This document shows positions 35,414-43,731 of a stretch of DNA of 64,000 nt, piece by piece (positions within the stretch are counted from its first letter, which is position 1; every line of letters starts with the position of its first letter). This stretch comes from Gangjinia marincola (GTDB lineage Bacteria > Bacteroidota > Bacteroidia > Flavobacteriales > Flavobacteriaceae): NCBI RefSeq assembly GCF_039523415.1, contig NZ_BAAAFG010000001.1:62001-126000 (forward strand), read 5' to 3'. A program made the translations under genes and the position numbers. The notes beneath the pieces were generated by a model, which saw only the letters and a program-made list of their open reading frames with translations, ran no database searches and was not told the origin of the DNA.

Positions 35414-36004
35414 TTATTCAATTACTAAATTCCAGGTTACAGAAGTATCTGTCTCTCCACCGGCATTGGTAATATCACCTTCATCTACACCTGCGGCTTC
35501 TTTATCAAGTTCATGTCTTAATGTAAGCGTAAACGTGCCAGAACTAGCATCCCCAGTTACTAACGTAAAAGAAAGTCCTACCGGCAAATCGCTGTCGCTA
35601 TCGTCATCATAGTCTGCTTCACTATCTGTGTAAGATGCAGTGGCATCAAGACCGCTAATCTGATAAAAGAATTGGTGTTCATCGGCTTCTTCTTCGATCT
35701 CATCAGTGATATTTTCAATATCATTAGGATCTGAGCTGTCTAAAAGTGAAATTGATGTCACTGTGTAGGTAGTATTTGCCTGTAAATTACCGCCATTCGT
35801 TGTAGTAACTACAGGAGAGGGCCCTTCGAATCCATCTACATCAGTTGCAGATAGGGTGACATTTCCACTTGGACTTTCAAGAACCAAGGTTACACTGGTT
35901 ATTAACTCTTCCGGATTTATTTGTACAGGATTGTCATCATCGTCATCACAACTAAAAAATAAAGCTGTAGCGATTACTAATAAAGAAAGTTTGAACGTTT
36001 TCAT
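35414..36004 (-). CDS. Acidic lipoprotein linked to the TonB receptor
   Basis: A 196-residue protein with a lipobox signal peptide (LFFSC at residue 19) followed by a run of aspartates. The body is beta-rich with DEHQFFYQISGL, LSFTLVTG and LTLRHELDKEAAG. I recall this type as a frequent neighbour of TonB receptors in flavobacteria, often named type 1 periplasmic-binding-fold. It is probably surface or periplasmic and hands ligand to the receptor encoded 17 bases upstream. The acidic stretches may bind metal ions. Function inferred from context. Confidence 0.75.
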   Translation of the reverse strand: MKTFKLSLLVIATALFFSCDDDDDNPVQINPEELITSVTLVLESPSGNVTLSATDVDGFEGPSPVVTTTNGGNLQANTTYTVTSISLLDSSDPNDIENITDEIEEEADEHQFFYQISGLDATASYTDSEADYDDDSDSDLPVGLSFTLVTGDASSGTFTLTLRHELDKEAAGVDEGDITNAGGETDTSVTWNLVIE

Positions 36005-36021
36005 GAGTGTTTGAATTAAGG

Positions 36022-38424
36022 TTAAAAATTATAAATTAATTGAAGTGAAATATTTCGGCCTATCCCATCAGCAAAGTATCTTAATCTGCTGGTATAGTTT
36101 CGAAATGCGGTATCGAGTACATTTGTACCCAATGCGTTTAATATTAGATTATTTCTATTTGATAATGTAAAATGCTTACTAAAAGTAAAGTCCAGTAAAT
36201 GGTATCCTTTAGGGGCATCATTGATTCGCAGTAAAACTTCTTCTTGTGCTAACTGTGAAAACACAAAAAAGTTTGGTGGTGTTTCATTTTGTTGCAAAAA
36301 TAAGCGCGAACCTATAGATGCACTGGCATTAATAGATGGTACGTTATATCGCAAAGTTTGAGTTATGTTAATTTGAGGAATGTCAAAAAGTGGTAAATCT
36401 TCAGTACGATTGTATCCTTTAATAAAAGAAAAAATGTGATCTGACGATAGCTGATCATTCCATTGTACAGATGAACTTACGTCAGCACCATACCACGTTG
36501 CGTCAACTTGTTGATATTCCCAAACTGGAAACGCTCCTCTAATCGATAGTTGCAAACCAACAGTTTCAAGTTGAATAAAATCTTCAATAGGATTGAAAAA
36601 AGGTTCCACTTTTAATTTAAAACGGTCTTTTCTCAACACATACGTCAGACTCAATCGATGAGCAGTCTCTTGGCCGTTGCGTAAATCGCCCAGTTCTATT
36701 CGTGCCGCAGAGTGATGCAGGCCATCACTAAATAATTCTGCCGGATTGGGAGGACGCTGTGCCAGACTGTAATTAAACGAAAGTGAATTTTCGGGATTTG
36801 GTTGGTACTGCATCCCTCCAGAGAAAGCCCAATTATGGAACGTAAATTCTGGATTGGTTAACAACTCTATACCAAATTCGTCATCACCAACTATAATATC
36901 AAAAAAGTCCTCATCATAGTTTCTTTCTTCCCATCTGGTGTCTAAATAAAACTTTTTTGCGTTAATATAATGCAGATCATAGCGTAGGCCGGCTTCAACA
37001 GATATTTTCTCAGAAAAATCCATTCTTCCCGTAGCGTATGCTCCTGCTTCATATTTATCGTAGTCTGGAATAAATCGGCGTACACCAGTATCAGGATTTG
37101 GAAAATTTATTTGATACCTCCCTAAGAGTCCGGTTTCAATAACAAAATCATCCAGCGAATCCCAGGTAAAATTAGCTGTAGCAGTATGCGTAGTTAGATC
37201 AAGATCCATCGCAGGGATTTCACTACGTCCTCCACGTCTAATATCATACTCCTTGCGATCATTAAATTGAAAATCATATTGAACATCTAACTTTCCCAGA
37301 CCAGCAAATCGTTTGAAAAATTCTGCTTTTACAAGATGGTGCTGTACTTCTTGAAATGGATTATCAATCTCATAGGTAAATGGGTTTACTACATTAGGTT
37401 CTTGCGAATTGATTGCTGTGATCAAATCATCACTATTACCAATATGAGCCGCCCGCAAAATACCTAGTGACGTATCAAAGAAACTATAGTGTATCTCAAA
37501 TCCTTTTTCAAAATTATTGAATCCACCATGAGCATTAAAGCCTACCTGGCGTAAGCCTGTATTAGATAATACATATTCTGGTGCTTCAAAATCTCCTAAT
37601 CGTTTGTAAGAGCCCTGGCTATTAAAAAACCATCCTTTGGCAGTAGATTTTGCTATAGTCGCAGAGACACTTCCACCTCTGCCATTTGTTTGACCACTTA
37701 GATTGACGTTGCCTGAAATCGTATCTATAAGTTTAGGAAATTTAGCATCTAGTACGATAATACCTGCTATGGCATCACTACCATAGCGTAAAGACGAAGC
37801 TCCCTTCACTACTTTGACAGAAGTTGCACTATTAAGATCCAGCGCCGGAGCATGTTCATCACCCCATTCCATATCTTGCATGCGCACTCCATTGTTCATA
37901 GTAATGATCCGGCTACCGGTCAATCCTCTAATCACAGGTTTGACAATACCACCACCCGTACTAATGGTTGAAACTCCTCCCATTGTACTAATTGCATCTG
38001 CAAGCGTGCCGCTGCTCAACACTGTAAGCTCTTGAGCGCTTAAGGTTTGTTCTTGAGCAGACACGGTTTCTCTGGCGACAGTACTGGTTTTCATAGCTAC
38101 TTCTTCTAATTCTTCCAAATGGTGCTCCATGTAGAACACGATAGGTTTATTGGTTTCAAAACTGATCTCTTTTTGATAAGGTTCACAGGAGATATGATAA
38201 ATTTCTAGGTATATGTTAAGATTGCACAAGTTATCAATGACAAATTCACCCTTCTGATCTGTTATCGTAGAACGATTGAGGACTGGGAGATACACCTGTG
38301 CATTTGCTAGTGGTTCTTGATTATGAAAATCAATCACCTGTCCTTGTAGCGTAAATAAACAGGACTGTGAATAGAATATGCTACTGCATAAGCAGCAACA
38401 AATGATCAAAATGTTTTTCAACAA
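36022..38424 (-). CDS. TonB-dependent receptor, probable metal uptake
   Basis: About 800 residues. Carboxypeptidase-regulatory domain (GQVIDFHNQEPLANAQVYL), plug domain (LADAISTMGGVST, GLTGSRIITMNNG, GDEHAPALDLNSAT, SSLRYGSDAIAGI), then the barrel, ending in aromatic-rich LQLIYNF. The GDEHAP plug motif also occurs in zinc receptors of the ZnuD type, so zinc or copper is the suggested ligand. No ATG exists near the signal peptide; TTG at 38424 or 38421 precedes LKNILIICCCLC, so the start is non-ATG. The longer frame to 38517 also starts TTG and overlaps the neighbour. Confidence 0.85.
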   Translation of the reverse strand: MLKNILIICCCLCSSIFYSQSCLFTLQGQVIDFHNQEPLANAQVYLPVLNRSTITDQKGEFVIDNLCNLNIYLEIYHISCEPYQKEISFETNKPIVFYMEHHLEELEEVAMKTSTVARETVSAQEQTLSAQELTVLSSGTLADAISTMGGVSTISTGGGIVKPVIRGLTGSRIITMNNGVRMQDMEWGDEHAPALDLNSATSVKVVKGASSLRYGSDAIAGIIVLDAKFPKLIDTISGNVNLSGQTNGRGGSVSATIAKSTAKGWFFNSQGSYKRLGDFEAPEYVLSNTGLRQVGFNAHGGFNNFEKGFEIHYSFFDTSLGILRAAHIGNSDDLITAINSQEPNVVNPFTYEIDNPFQEVQHHLVKAEFFKRFAGLGKLDVQYDFQFNDRKEYDIRRGGRSEIPAMDLDLTTHTATANFTWDSLDDFVIETGLLGRYQINFPNPDTGVRRFIPDYDKYEAGAYATGRMDFSEKISVEAGLRYDLHYINAKKFYLDTRWEERNYDEDFFDIIVGDDEFGIELLTNPEFTFHNWAFSGGMQYQPNPENSLSFNYSLAQRPPNPAELFSDGLHHSAARIELGDLRNGQETAHRLSLTYVLRKDRFKLKVEPFFNPIEDFIQLETVGLQLSIRGAFPVWEYQQVDATWYGADVSSSVQWNDQLSSDHIFSFIKGYNRTEDLPLFDIPQINITQTLRYNVPSINASASIGSRLFLQQNETPPNFFVFSQLAQEEVLLRINDAPKGYHLLDFTFSKHFTLSNRNNLILNALGTNVLDTAFRNYTSRLRYFADGIGRNISLQLIYNF

Positions 38425-38467
38425 AAGTGAATTAACGTGAAACTTAGAAATAAGGGCGGCTAAAGAA

Positions 38468-38785
38468 TTATGCCTGTGGTGGACCTCTAAGTGGATTGGT
38501 GGAGAATGGCGGAACAAGACGTGTTGATAAGTAGTTCCAGTGTGTAGTTGAAAATAGCGCTGTTACCCGTATGGTACTATTTTCCTGCGGAAAATAGGTG
38601 ACAGGATTAAGCTGAAAGTCGTGTAAGTCACACTCTGCTTCTCCTTGATGAAGATGTACCGAAGCATCTGTACACACCGTGTGTGTATGACCCTCAAGTG
38701 CATGAAGTGCCTGCTGAAGCGTAGGTAAAGCGAATACCGCAACAAGCAACCAACTGGTAAGGATATGTATCTTAATGTTCTTCAT
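38468..38785 (-). CDS. Small secreted histidine-containing protein, receptor-operon gene
   Basis: About 105 residues from ATG 38785 (MKNIKIHILTSWLL), with a signal peptide or single helix followed by HALEGHTHTVCTDASVHLHQGEAECDLHDF. The histidine/cysteine spacing is typical of small metal-binding proteins of this operon type (DUF2946-like in some genomes). It probably binds a transition metal in the periplasm and works with the receptor downstream. It overlaps the DUF6787 gene by 14 bases. The family identity is uncertain. Confidence 0.7.
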   Translation of the reverse strand: MKNIKIHILTSWLLVAVFALPTLQQALHALEGHTHTVCTDASVHLHQGEAECDLHDFQLNPVTYFPQENSTIRVTALFSTTHWNYLSTRLVPPFSTNPLRGPPQA

Positions 38786-39086
38786 CTGGGAAAAAACGCG
38801 CAAATCCAAGTCTGCGAAACATTTTCTTTTCAAAGGTCCAAAAAAAATTGAATTGACCAAACATCCAGCCAAAAAAGACCAATAATAATTGATAAATAGG
38901 AAAAATGAGGAGTATTCTAACCGGCCAGTAAATCCAACCGCTAATATGTTCTTGATCCAAACCTATGAGATGTGTGAGTGGCTCAGCTAGTTTGGCCGAG
39001 AGTGATCCTGTGATCCCAAAGACAATAAAGATGATAACCAATTGCCAATTGGAAGAAATTCCCCAACGCTCTTTTAGTTTTTCCAT
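38772..39086 (-). CDS. DUF6787-like membrane protein
   Basis: About 104 residues from ATG 39086 (MEKLKERWGISSNWQL) with two or three helices, the motif FGITGSLSAKLAEPL, and a cytosolic end FGWMFGQFNFFWTFEKKMF. This matches the uncharacterised DUF6787 family. The in-frame residues upstream of 39086 are not conserved-looking and run into repeats. It is first in the receptor operon by position. Confidence 0.75.
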   Translation of the reverse strand: MEKLKERWGISSNWQLVIIFIVFGITGSLSAKLAEPLTHLIGLDQEHISGWIYWPVRILLIFPIYQLLLVFFGWMFGQFNFFWTFEKKMFRRLGFARFFPDEEH

Positions 39087-39144
39087 AGCAGTGCAAAAGT
39101 AGGGACTGAGGCTCATATGTCCTAATTGTAAATGAAGAGAATTA

Positions 39145-39330
39145 GTCATTTCGAACGATCCGCCTGCTGGCGGAGAGAGAGAAATCTTAATGTATTTTGC
39201 ACATAGCCTATCTACAGTATAAGCGCTAGCGACAGAGGAAAATCCTAATGTATTTTACACGATGCCTATCAAGCGTATTAGTGCTAGCGACAGTAAGATT
39301 TCTCTCCGCCATCCGGCGGATCGAAATGAC
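39145..39330. repeat. Inverted repeats enclosing a tandemly duplicated 51-bp unit
   Basis: Arms at 39145-39188 (GTCATTTCGA... CTGGCGGAG) and 39295-39330 (reverse complement with changes). Between them, 39185-39235 and 39243-39293 are two similar copies of a unit that starts with TC(T/C)TAATGTATTTT and ends GCTAGCGACAG (period 58). The right arm ends next to the stop of the 39332 gene. No coding potential. Confidence 0.75.
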
Positions 39331-39331
39331 C

Positions 39332-39886
39332 CTATCGAAATAAATCTTTAAACGAATCCCATATAGTATTTCTGACTGATAATTCTTTCTCTAATTCTTC
39401 AGATGACATATTATCTAATGGATTAAAAACTTTAACTCTTATGAAATAAACAAGAGGAACTATGATTATTATAACTGGTATTATATACCAAATTTCGATA
39501 ACGTCAAAGTAACTAACGTCATCATTTATGGCATTAAACAATTGAAAGAGAAACATAATTAATGGAACAAGAATAACATGGTACCACCAATTACGACAGG
39601 TAACAAACCATATAGTTAATAGGTATATTGGAACTATTTTACTCATATAAGTCCAAAATGCGACCTGAACATTTTGAAAGTACCCGCTATTATATGTAAA
39701 TAGAAAAGTCTTCCATTCGCTTTCACGCGGAAGACTCTCATATAAATAAAATATTGATGGAGAAACTAATATTAAAAAAGAGATCAGGCTACCCTTTAGT
39801 AGGTATTTTGATTTCCGCTTTCTCAACTTTTGGGAGTTGTTTTGTGGTTTTTGTTTCAGATTTTTCCTGTGGTTGTTGTTGTGCAA
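39332..39886 (-). CDS. Membrane protein of unknown function with doubtful start
   Basis: 184 residues if started at ATG 39886. It has four hydrophobic segments (SLISFLILVSPSIFYL, MSKIVPIYLLTIWFV, VILVPLIMFLFQLF, IIPVIIIIVPLVYFI) and a charged C-terminus. The first 28 residues, rich in N, K and Q, overlap in another frame a convincing small secreted protein gene (39789-39953). They may therefore be non-coding residue and the true start may differ. The family is not recognised. Possibly two-gene overlap or remnants of a frameshift. Confidence 0.55.
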   Translation of the reverse strand: MHNNNHRKNLKQKPQNNSQKLRKRKSKYLLKGSLISFLILVSPSIFYLYESLPRESEWKTFLFTYNSGYFQNVQVAFWTYMSKIVPIYLLTIWFVTCRNWWYHVILVPLIMFLFQLFNAINDDVSYFDVIEIWYIIPVIIIIVPLVYFIRVKVFNPLDNMSSEELEKELSVRNTIWDSFKDLFR

Positions 39887-39953
39887 AACTTATAGTCGTT
39901 ATAGATAGGGTTGCTACTGCCGCTAAAGTAAATATAAAATTCTTGGTTTTCAT
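39789..39953 (-). CDS. Small secreted protein, 54 residues
   Basis: Read from the bases: ATG 39953, stop TAG at 39791-39789. The N-terminus MKTKNFIFTLAAVATLSIT and the cleavage-like SFAQ at residue 25 are a textbook flavobacterial signal peptide. The mature part is short and charged (QEKSETKTTKQLPKVEKAE). The -7 element TAGGTTTG lies 37 bases upstream at 39990-39997. It overlaps the 39332-39886 frame by 98 bases. Confidence 0.6.
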   Translation of the reverse strand: MKTKNFIFTLAAVATLSITTISFAQQQPQEKSETKTTKQLPKVEKAEIKIPTKG

Positions 39954-39989
39954 AATCGTAGGTTGTTTTGTTTGTTCGTATTAATGGTA

Positions 39990-39997
39990 CAAACCTA
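39990..39997 (-). promoter_or_regulatory. -7 element upstream of the small secreted protein gene
   Basis: TAGGTTTG on the minus strand; matches TAnnTTTG. A -33 TTG was not found at the usual distance. Confidence 0.4.
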
Positions 39998-40138
39998 CTA
40001 TGAAAATAGTTAGGCATAGGAACTATCTTCGCCGTATCTTTAGCGATTTTTTGGTGAAATTGAATTTTTGCCTGATTATGTGTAGAGGATTGCTAAATCT
40101 ACTGCATATTCAATAAAAACAAGGATTTTGGGTGTATT

Positions 40139-40573
40139 TTAGATAAAGAGGTTAATTTCTCGGTTATCCTGCGATAATTCGCTAAGCGCGAGTTGGATAG
40201 ATGTTGCCGGTAAAAGCCCCTTTATTTGATCCGGCCATTCGATAAATTTCCAATGAGAAGTAGCTACATATTCTTCAAATCCTATGTCATAGGCTTCTGT
40301 TTCATCTTCAATGCGGTAAAAGTCAAAATGATAAATCAACCCGTTTGCAGCTTTATATTCATTGACGAGAGAAAATGTTGGACTGGAAATTCGATCGGTT
40401 ACACCTAATTTTCGGCATAATGCCTTGATCAAGGTGGTCTTACCTGCACCCAGATCTCCGCGAAAAAGTACGGTTGTGGTTAATGATTTATGCTGGCAAA
40501 TAATTTGTGCAACATCATCTGCTACTTGGTCAAGTTGATTTAAGGTGTATGTAGTGGAGTAGAGCGGTTTCAC
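40139..40573 (-). CDS. tsaE: tRNA threonylcarbamoyladenosine biosynthesis ATPase
   Basis: A 144-residue ATPase. GDLGAGKT at 39-46 is the Walker A motif; SSPTFSLVNEY and HFDFYRIEDE are TsaE signatures, and IEWPDQIKGLLP is the conserved tail. It acts with TsaB/TsaD in making t6A in tRNA. The start is GTG at 40573; no ATG lies before Walker A. Repeats fill the upstream gap. Confidence 0.92.
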   Translation of the reverse strand: MKPLYSTTYTLNQLDQVADDVAQIICQHKSLTTTVLFRGDLGAGKTTLIKALCRKLGVTDRISSPTFSLVNEYKAANGLIYHFDFYRIEDETEAYDIGFEEYVATSHWKFIEWPDQIKGLLPATSIQLALSELSQDNREINLFI

Positions 40574-41231
40574 TTTTTTTGGGTAAAGATAATCCGTAAG
40601 ATTAGTGATTGCCAGAATGATGGAAATTTTATAGTTCTTTTAATAGTGCCTTTCTCTCTCCGCCAGCCGGCGGATCGTCGAAGGCAGGAAGGGAGAGAAG
40701 CTTATTTTAGATTTTTATTGTCATTCCTGTGCCCGCGTGTCGCCATAACTTCTCGGCCTTCGTAGCAATAGCCACTTTGGCGAAGTAGACTAGCGGTGGA
40801 GCAATATGGGAATCTTTAGAAATTTTACGTGAGGCTTTTTAGCTGTACGCCCTTCTCTCTCCGCCAGCCGGCGGATCGAAATGACTGTTATATGTATAAC
40901 ACCTCCCAACCTTGTCTTTTAGACGAGACTTTCCTTCCTTCCTTCATGCTGAGCTTGACGAAGTAGGACGGACACGAATATTGCAAACATAGGCATTGTA
41001 GGCTTCCTTCTCCACATAGGGTGCTTATCATTCTTTCATTATAAAGAATTTACTTTGCCCTAAGCGGAATAATCAATATGAGATACCTGCCTGCGCAGGT
41101 GTGCCAGCTAACAATGTCGACGTTAAATTACTTACGAAGGGTGAAAAGCTAAATCGGAATATAAACCTAAAGTAGCTCAGCAGCTTAGCTAGGTAGTGGT
41201 TAAAATATTCTAGAGGCAATATAAGTGTATT
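40574..41231. other. Repeat-filled spacer without a gene
   Basis: No open frame of note. Copies of CTCTCCGCCaGCCGGCGGATCG-like palindromes lie at 40651-40677 and 40852-40885. There are segments of the CATGCTGAGCTTGACGAAG type near 40946 and a first copy of an approximately 78-bp repeat at 41024-41105 that includes CCTGCCTGCGCAGG. These look like decayed, dispersed intergenic repeats. Confidence 0.65.
41024..41105. repeat. Direct repeat copy 1 (pair with 42034-42111)
   Basis: A segment that includes TATCATTCTTTCAT, AAAGAATTTACTTTGCCCTAAG, AATCAAT and the palindrome CCTGCCTGCGCAGGT. A close copy lies at 42034-42111. Together they bracket the pseudogene at 41232-41870. Confidence 0.7.
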
Positions 41232-41870
41232 TCACCAAAATTCTTCGGGAAGAATATAGAACACAGTATCAATAAAATACAACAAGTCATCAGATGTAAG
41301 AGCATTTTCATCATGTAGGTCTTCAATAATAATTCCCAGTTGTGGATGGTGATAGTCATGACGTCTGGTATTAATAAATCCATTATTTATCATGAATTTA
41401 TTAACGTTATCAAGATTTGTTAATTAATTTGCCTTGACGTAAGGTTGTTGAACAACGGCGTGCAGAACGTCATCAAGTAAATAAAAGCCTTTGAATTCAT
41501 AAGCAGTATCTGTAAAGAAATAGTTGTGAAGCAAAAGACTATAGAAATAATCTTCCCAAGAAACATAATATACACAATCGTTCAATTTAACAACATGTGC
41601 TGTATCTTTGATATAAACTTTTTGTTCTGCTCCACTAGATACAAAATCATGAAGAGGTATAGTGTCAATTAAAATATTATTCGACCTGGCGAACTCAATT
41701 AAATCTTTTGTTTCCTGTGCCTTGTACTGGTGTTTTTTTTGAGCCATTGGGCTTGCTTTCGTGCCTCTTCTAAGGTAACCGGCAATTGTTTGGATAAGTG
41801 CATCATAGCTTGCGCTGCTCTTTCCTGAAATGATATGCTGTATTTCATATTTTATTTGCTGAACATTCAT
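41232..41870 (-). pseudogene. Polyvalent-kinase-like protein gene broken by an in-frame stop
   Basis: The 148-residue frame (41870-41424) ends HAVVQQPYVKAN and a TAA. The same frame continues without any shift as LTNLDNVNKFMINNGFIN, then RRHDYHHPQLGIIIEDLHDEN and LYFIDTVFYILPEEFW, to a TGA at 41232. The join is smooth, so one codon, probably GAA to TAA, broke a gene of about 212 residues. The parts LHDFVSSGAEQKVYI, VVKLNDCVYYVSWEDY and EDLHDENALTSDDLLYFIDT resemble the putative polyvalent protein kinase domain of Bacteroidota mobile elements (from memory). The last 53 residues could restart at ATG 41393. Confidence 0.75.
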
Positions 41871-42180
41871 TTAAACACATAAATCATCAAGCAATATACC
41901 AAAAAATAGCGTTAAGATTTAACCATAGTCTTTTTGCTTATATCACAGTGTTTTGGAGTACTCTTATACTTTTTTTTTACTTGTAATCACTGGCTTCCCT
42001 CTCCCTCTGGGGGAGGGAAAGAGGGTGAGGTTGTTTATCATCTTTTCATAGTAAAGAATTTTCTTCGCCTTAAGCCCAATAATCAATTAAGATACCTGCC
42101 TGCGCAGGTATGACATGAAAATCGCAGTCATGACAAATCCATGAGTATATTCTCCCCTTAGGGGAGATTAAGAGGGGACT
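41871..42180. other. Repeat-filled spacer upstream of the pseudogene and downstream of porX
   Basis: No gene. It contains CTCTCCCTCTGGGGGAGGGAAAGAGGG-like palindrome sequence (near 42000), the second copy of the 78-bp direct repeat (42034-42111), and a palindrome CTCCCCTTAGGGGAG near 42153-42167 directly before the porX stop codon. Confidence 0.65.
42034..42111. repeat. Direct repeat copy 2 (pair with 41024-41105)
   Basis: Shares TTATCAT, TTTCAT, AAAGAATTT, CTTAAGC-CAATAATCAAT and the palindrome CCTGCCTGCGCAGGTATGAC with the copy at 41024-41105, at roughly 75-80 percent identity by eye. Confidence 0.7.
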
Positions 42181-43731
42181 TTACTTCGGCTCCAGCCGCA
42201 CAAAAGGAATGATCATTTCTTCCAGCGATACACCACCGTGTTGGTATGTATTTCTATAATAACTTACATAGTGATTGTAGTTATTAGGGTAGGCAAAAAA
42301 GTAATCATTCTTCGCAAAAATAAAACTGCTGCTCATGTTGATGCTGGGTAAATGAATTTTCTTAGGGTTTGTGGCAGCCAGCACTTCTTTTTCTTCGTAC
42401 GTTAAGCTTTTACCTGTTTTATAACGTAAATTCAAGCTGGTATTGCGATCACCAATAACTTTAGACGGGTTTTTTACATTGATCGTACCGTGATCTGTGG
42501 TAATCATTAATTTAAACCCGAGTTGCTGTGCCTGCTGAATCAATTCAAACAAAGGCGAATTTTTAAACCAGCTTTCTGCCAGTGAACGATAGGATTTATC
42601 ATTAGAAGCAAGCTCCTTGATCATATCCATTTCGGTCTTGGAATGAGAGAGCATATCTACAAAATTATACACAATAACAGTCAGGTCATTATTTTTAAAC
42701 GACCTGATTTGATCTACCATTTTCTTCCCATTTTTGGCGTTGAGGATTTTGTGGTATTCGGTTTTGAGGTGGTTTAATCCAGACCGTTTAAGGTTGGCCT
42801 GTAAGAATTCATTTTCGTGCATATTTTTACCGCCGTCTTCGGTATCATTGAGCCAAAGATCAGGATGCAATTTTTCCATATCGGCAGGCATCAATCCACT
42901 AAAAATGGCATTTCGGGCGTACTGCGTTGCCGTAGGTAAAATACTAAAATAAGCTTCTTCTTCTATTTTTTTATAGTAGGGATTTAGCAAAGGTTCAAAG
43001 GCACGCCACTGATCATAACGCAAATTGTCAATCACAATGAGTAGGGTAGGATCTTTTTGCTTCAAATGTGGAAAAACCTTCTCTTTCAACAGCGTATGCG
43101 ACATCACCGGGGCTTCACCGCCATTAAACCAATCAGGATAGTTTTTGTCGATAAACTTTCCAAACTGCATGTTGGCTTCAGACTTTTGTGAGGTGAGGAT
43201 TTCGAACATTCCGGGGTCCTCCACGCTTTCAAGCGCAAGTTCCCAGTAAATCAATTTTTGGTATAGCTCAACCCAGCCTTCTATATCATTGATCATTGCC
43301 ATATCCATGGCAATCTTTCTAAATTCCTGCTGATAATCAGATGTAGTTTTTTCTGAAATCAAGCGCGAGTGATCCAGGTTTTTCTTTAAACTAAGTAAAA
43401 TCTGATTGGGGTTTACCGGTTTGATCAGGTAGTCAGCGATTTTAGAGCCAATGGCCTCTTCCATGATGTATTCTTCCTCACTTTTGGTGATCATAACCAC
43501 AGGAAGGTTCGCCTGCTTTTCCTTAAGTTCTGATAGAGTTTCTAATCCCGTCAATCCGGGCATGTTTTCATCTAAAAAGACAATATCAAAACGTTTTTGA
43601 TCGACCTCTTCAAGCGCTTCCATGCCGCTTTGACATGTGGTAACCGCATAATCTTTACCTTCTAAGAAAAGAATGTGTGGTTTTAATAAATCAATTTCAT
43701 CATCGACCCAAAGTATATTAATATTGTTCAT
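42181..43731 (-). CDS. porX: Response regulator with PglZ phosphatase-like domain, PorX
   Basis: A 516-residue protein. Residues 1-120 are a receiver domain (ILWVDDEIDLL, phospho-acceptor aspartate in FLDENMPG, MITKSEEEY, lysine in DYLIKPVNP). After a helical linker the C-terminal half is a PglZ/alkaline-phosphatase-like fold (LLIVIDNLRYDQW near 230, TTDHGTINV, HGGVSLEEMIIPFVRLEP). PorX works with the PorY kinase and controls type IX secretion genes in Bacteroidetes; PglZ-type zinc phosphodiesterase activity is reported for it. The downstream repeat lies next to its stop codon. Confidence 0.95.
   Translation of the reverse strand: MNNINILWVDDEIDLLKPHILFLEGKDYAVTTCQSGMEALEEVDQKRFDIVFLDENMPGLTGLETLSELKEKQANLPVVMITKSEEEYIMEEAIGSKIADYLIKPVNPNQILLSLKKNLDHSRLISEKTTSDYQQEFRKIAMDMAMINDIEGWVELYQKLIYWELALESVEDPGMFEILTSQKSEANMQFGKFIDKNYPDWFNGGEAPVMSHTLLKEKVFPHLKQKDPTLLIVIDNLRYDQWRAFEPLLNPYYKKIEEEAYFSILPTATQYARNAIFSGLMPADMEKLHPDLWLNDTEDGGKNMHENEFLQANLKRSGLNHLKTEYHKILNAKNGKKMVDQIRSFKNNDLTVIVYNFVDMLSHSKTEMDMIKELASNDKSYRSLAESWFKNSPLFELIQQAQQLGFKLMITTDHGTINVKNPSKVIGDRNTSLNLRYKTGKSLTYEEKEVLAATNPKKIHLPSINMSSSFIFAKNDYFFAYPNNYNHYVSYYRNTYQHGGVSLEEMIIPFVRLEPK

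Noticed and set aside
36022..38517. Receptor start at 38517
   Set aside because: It is a TTG overlapping the neighbouring gene, and the residues before the signal peptide are not compatible with export.
40574..42180. Possible CRISPR array or intact insertion sequence among the repeats
   Set aside because: Repeats are few, unequal and not regularly spaced, with no Cas genes and no transposase frame.
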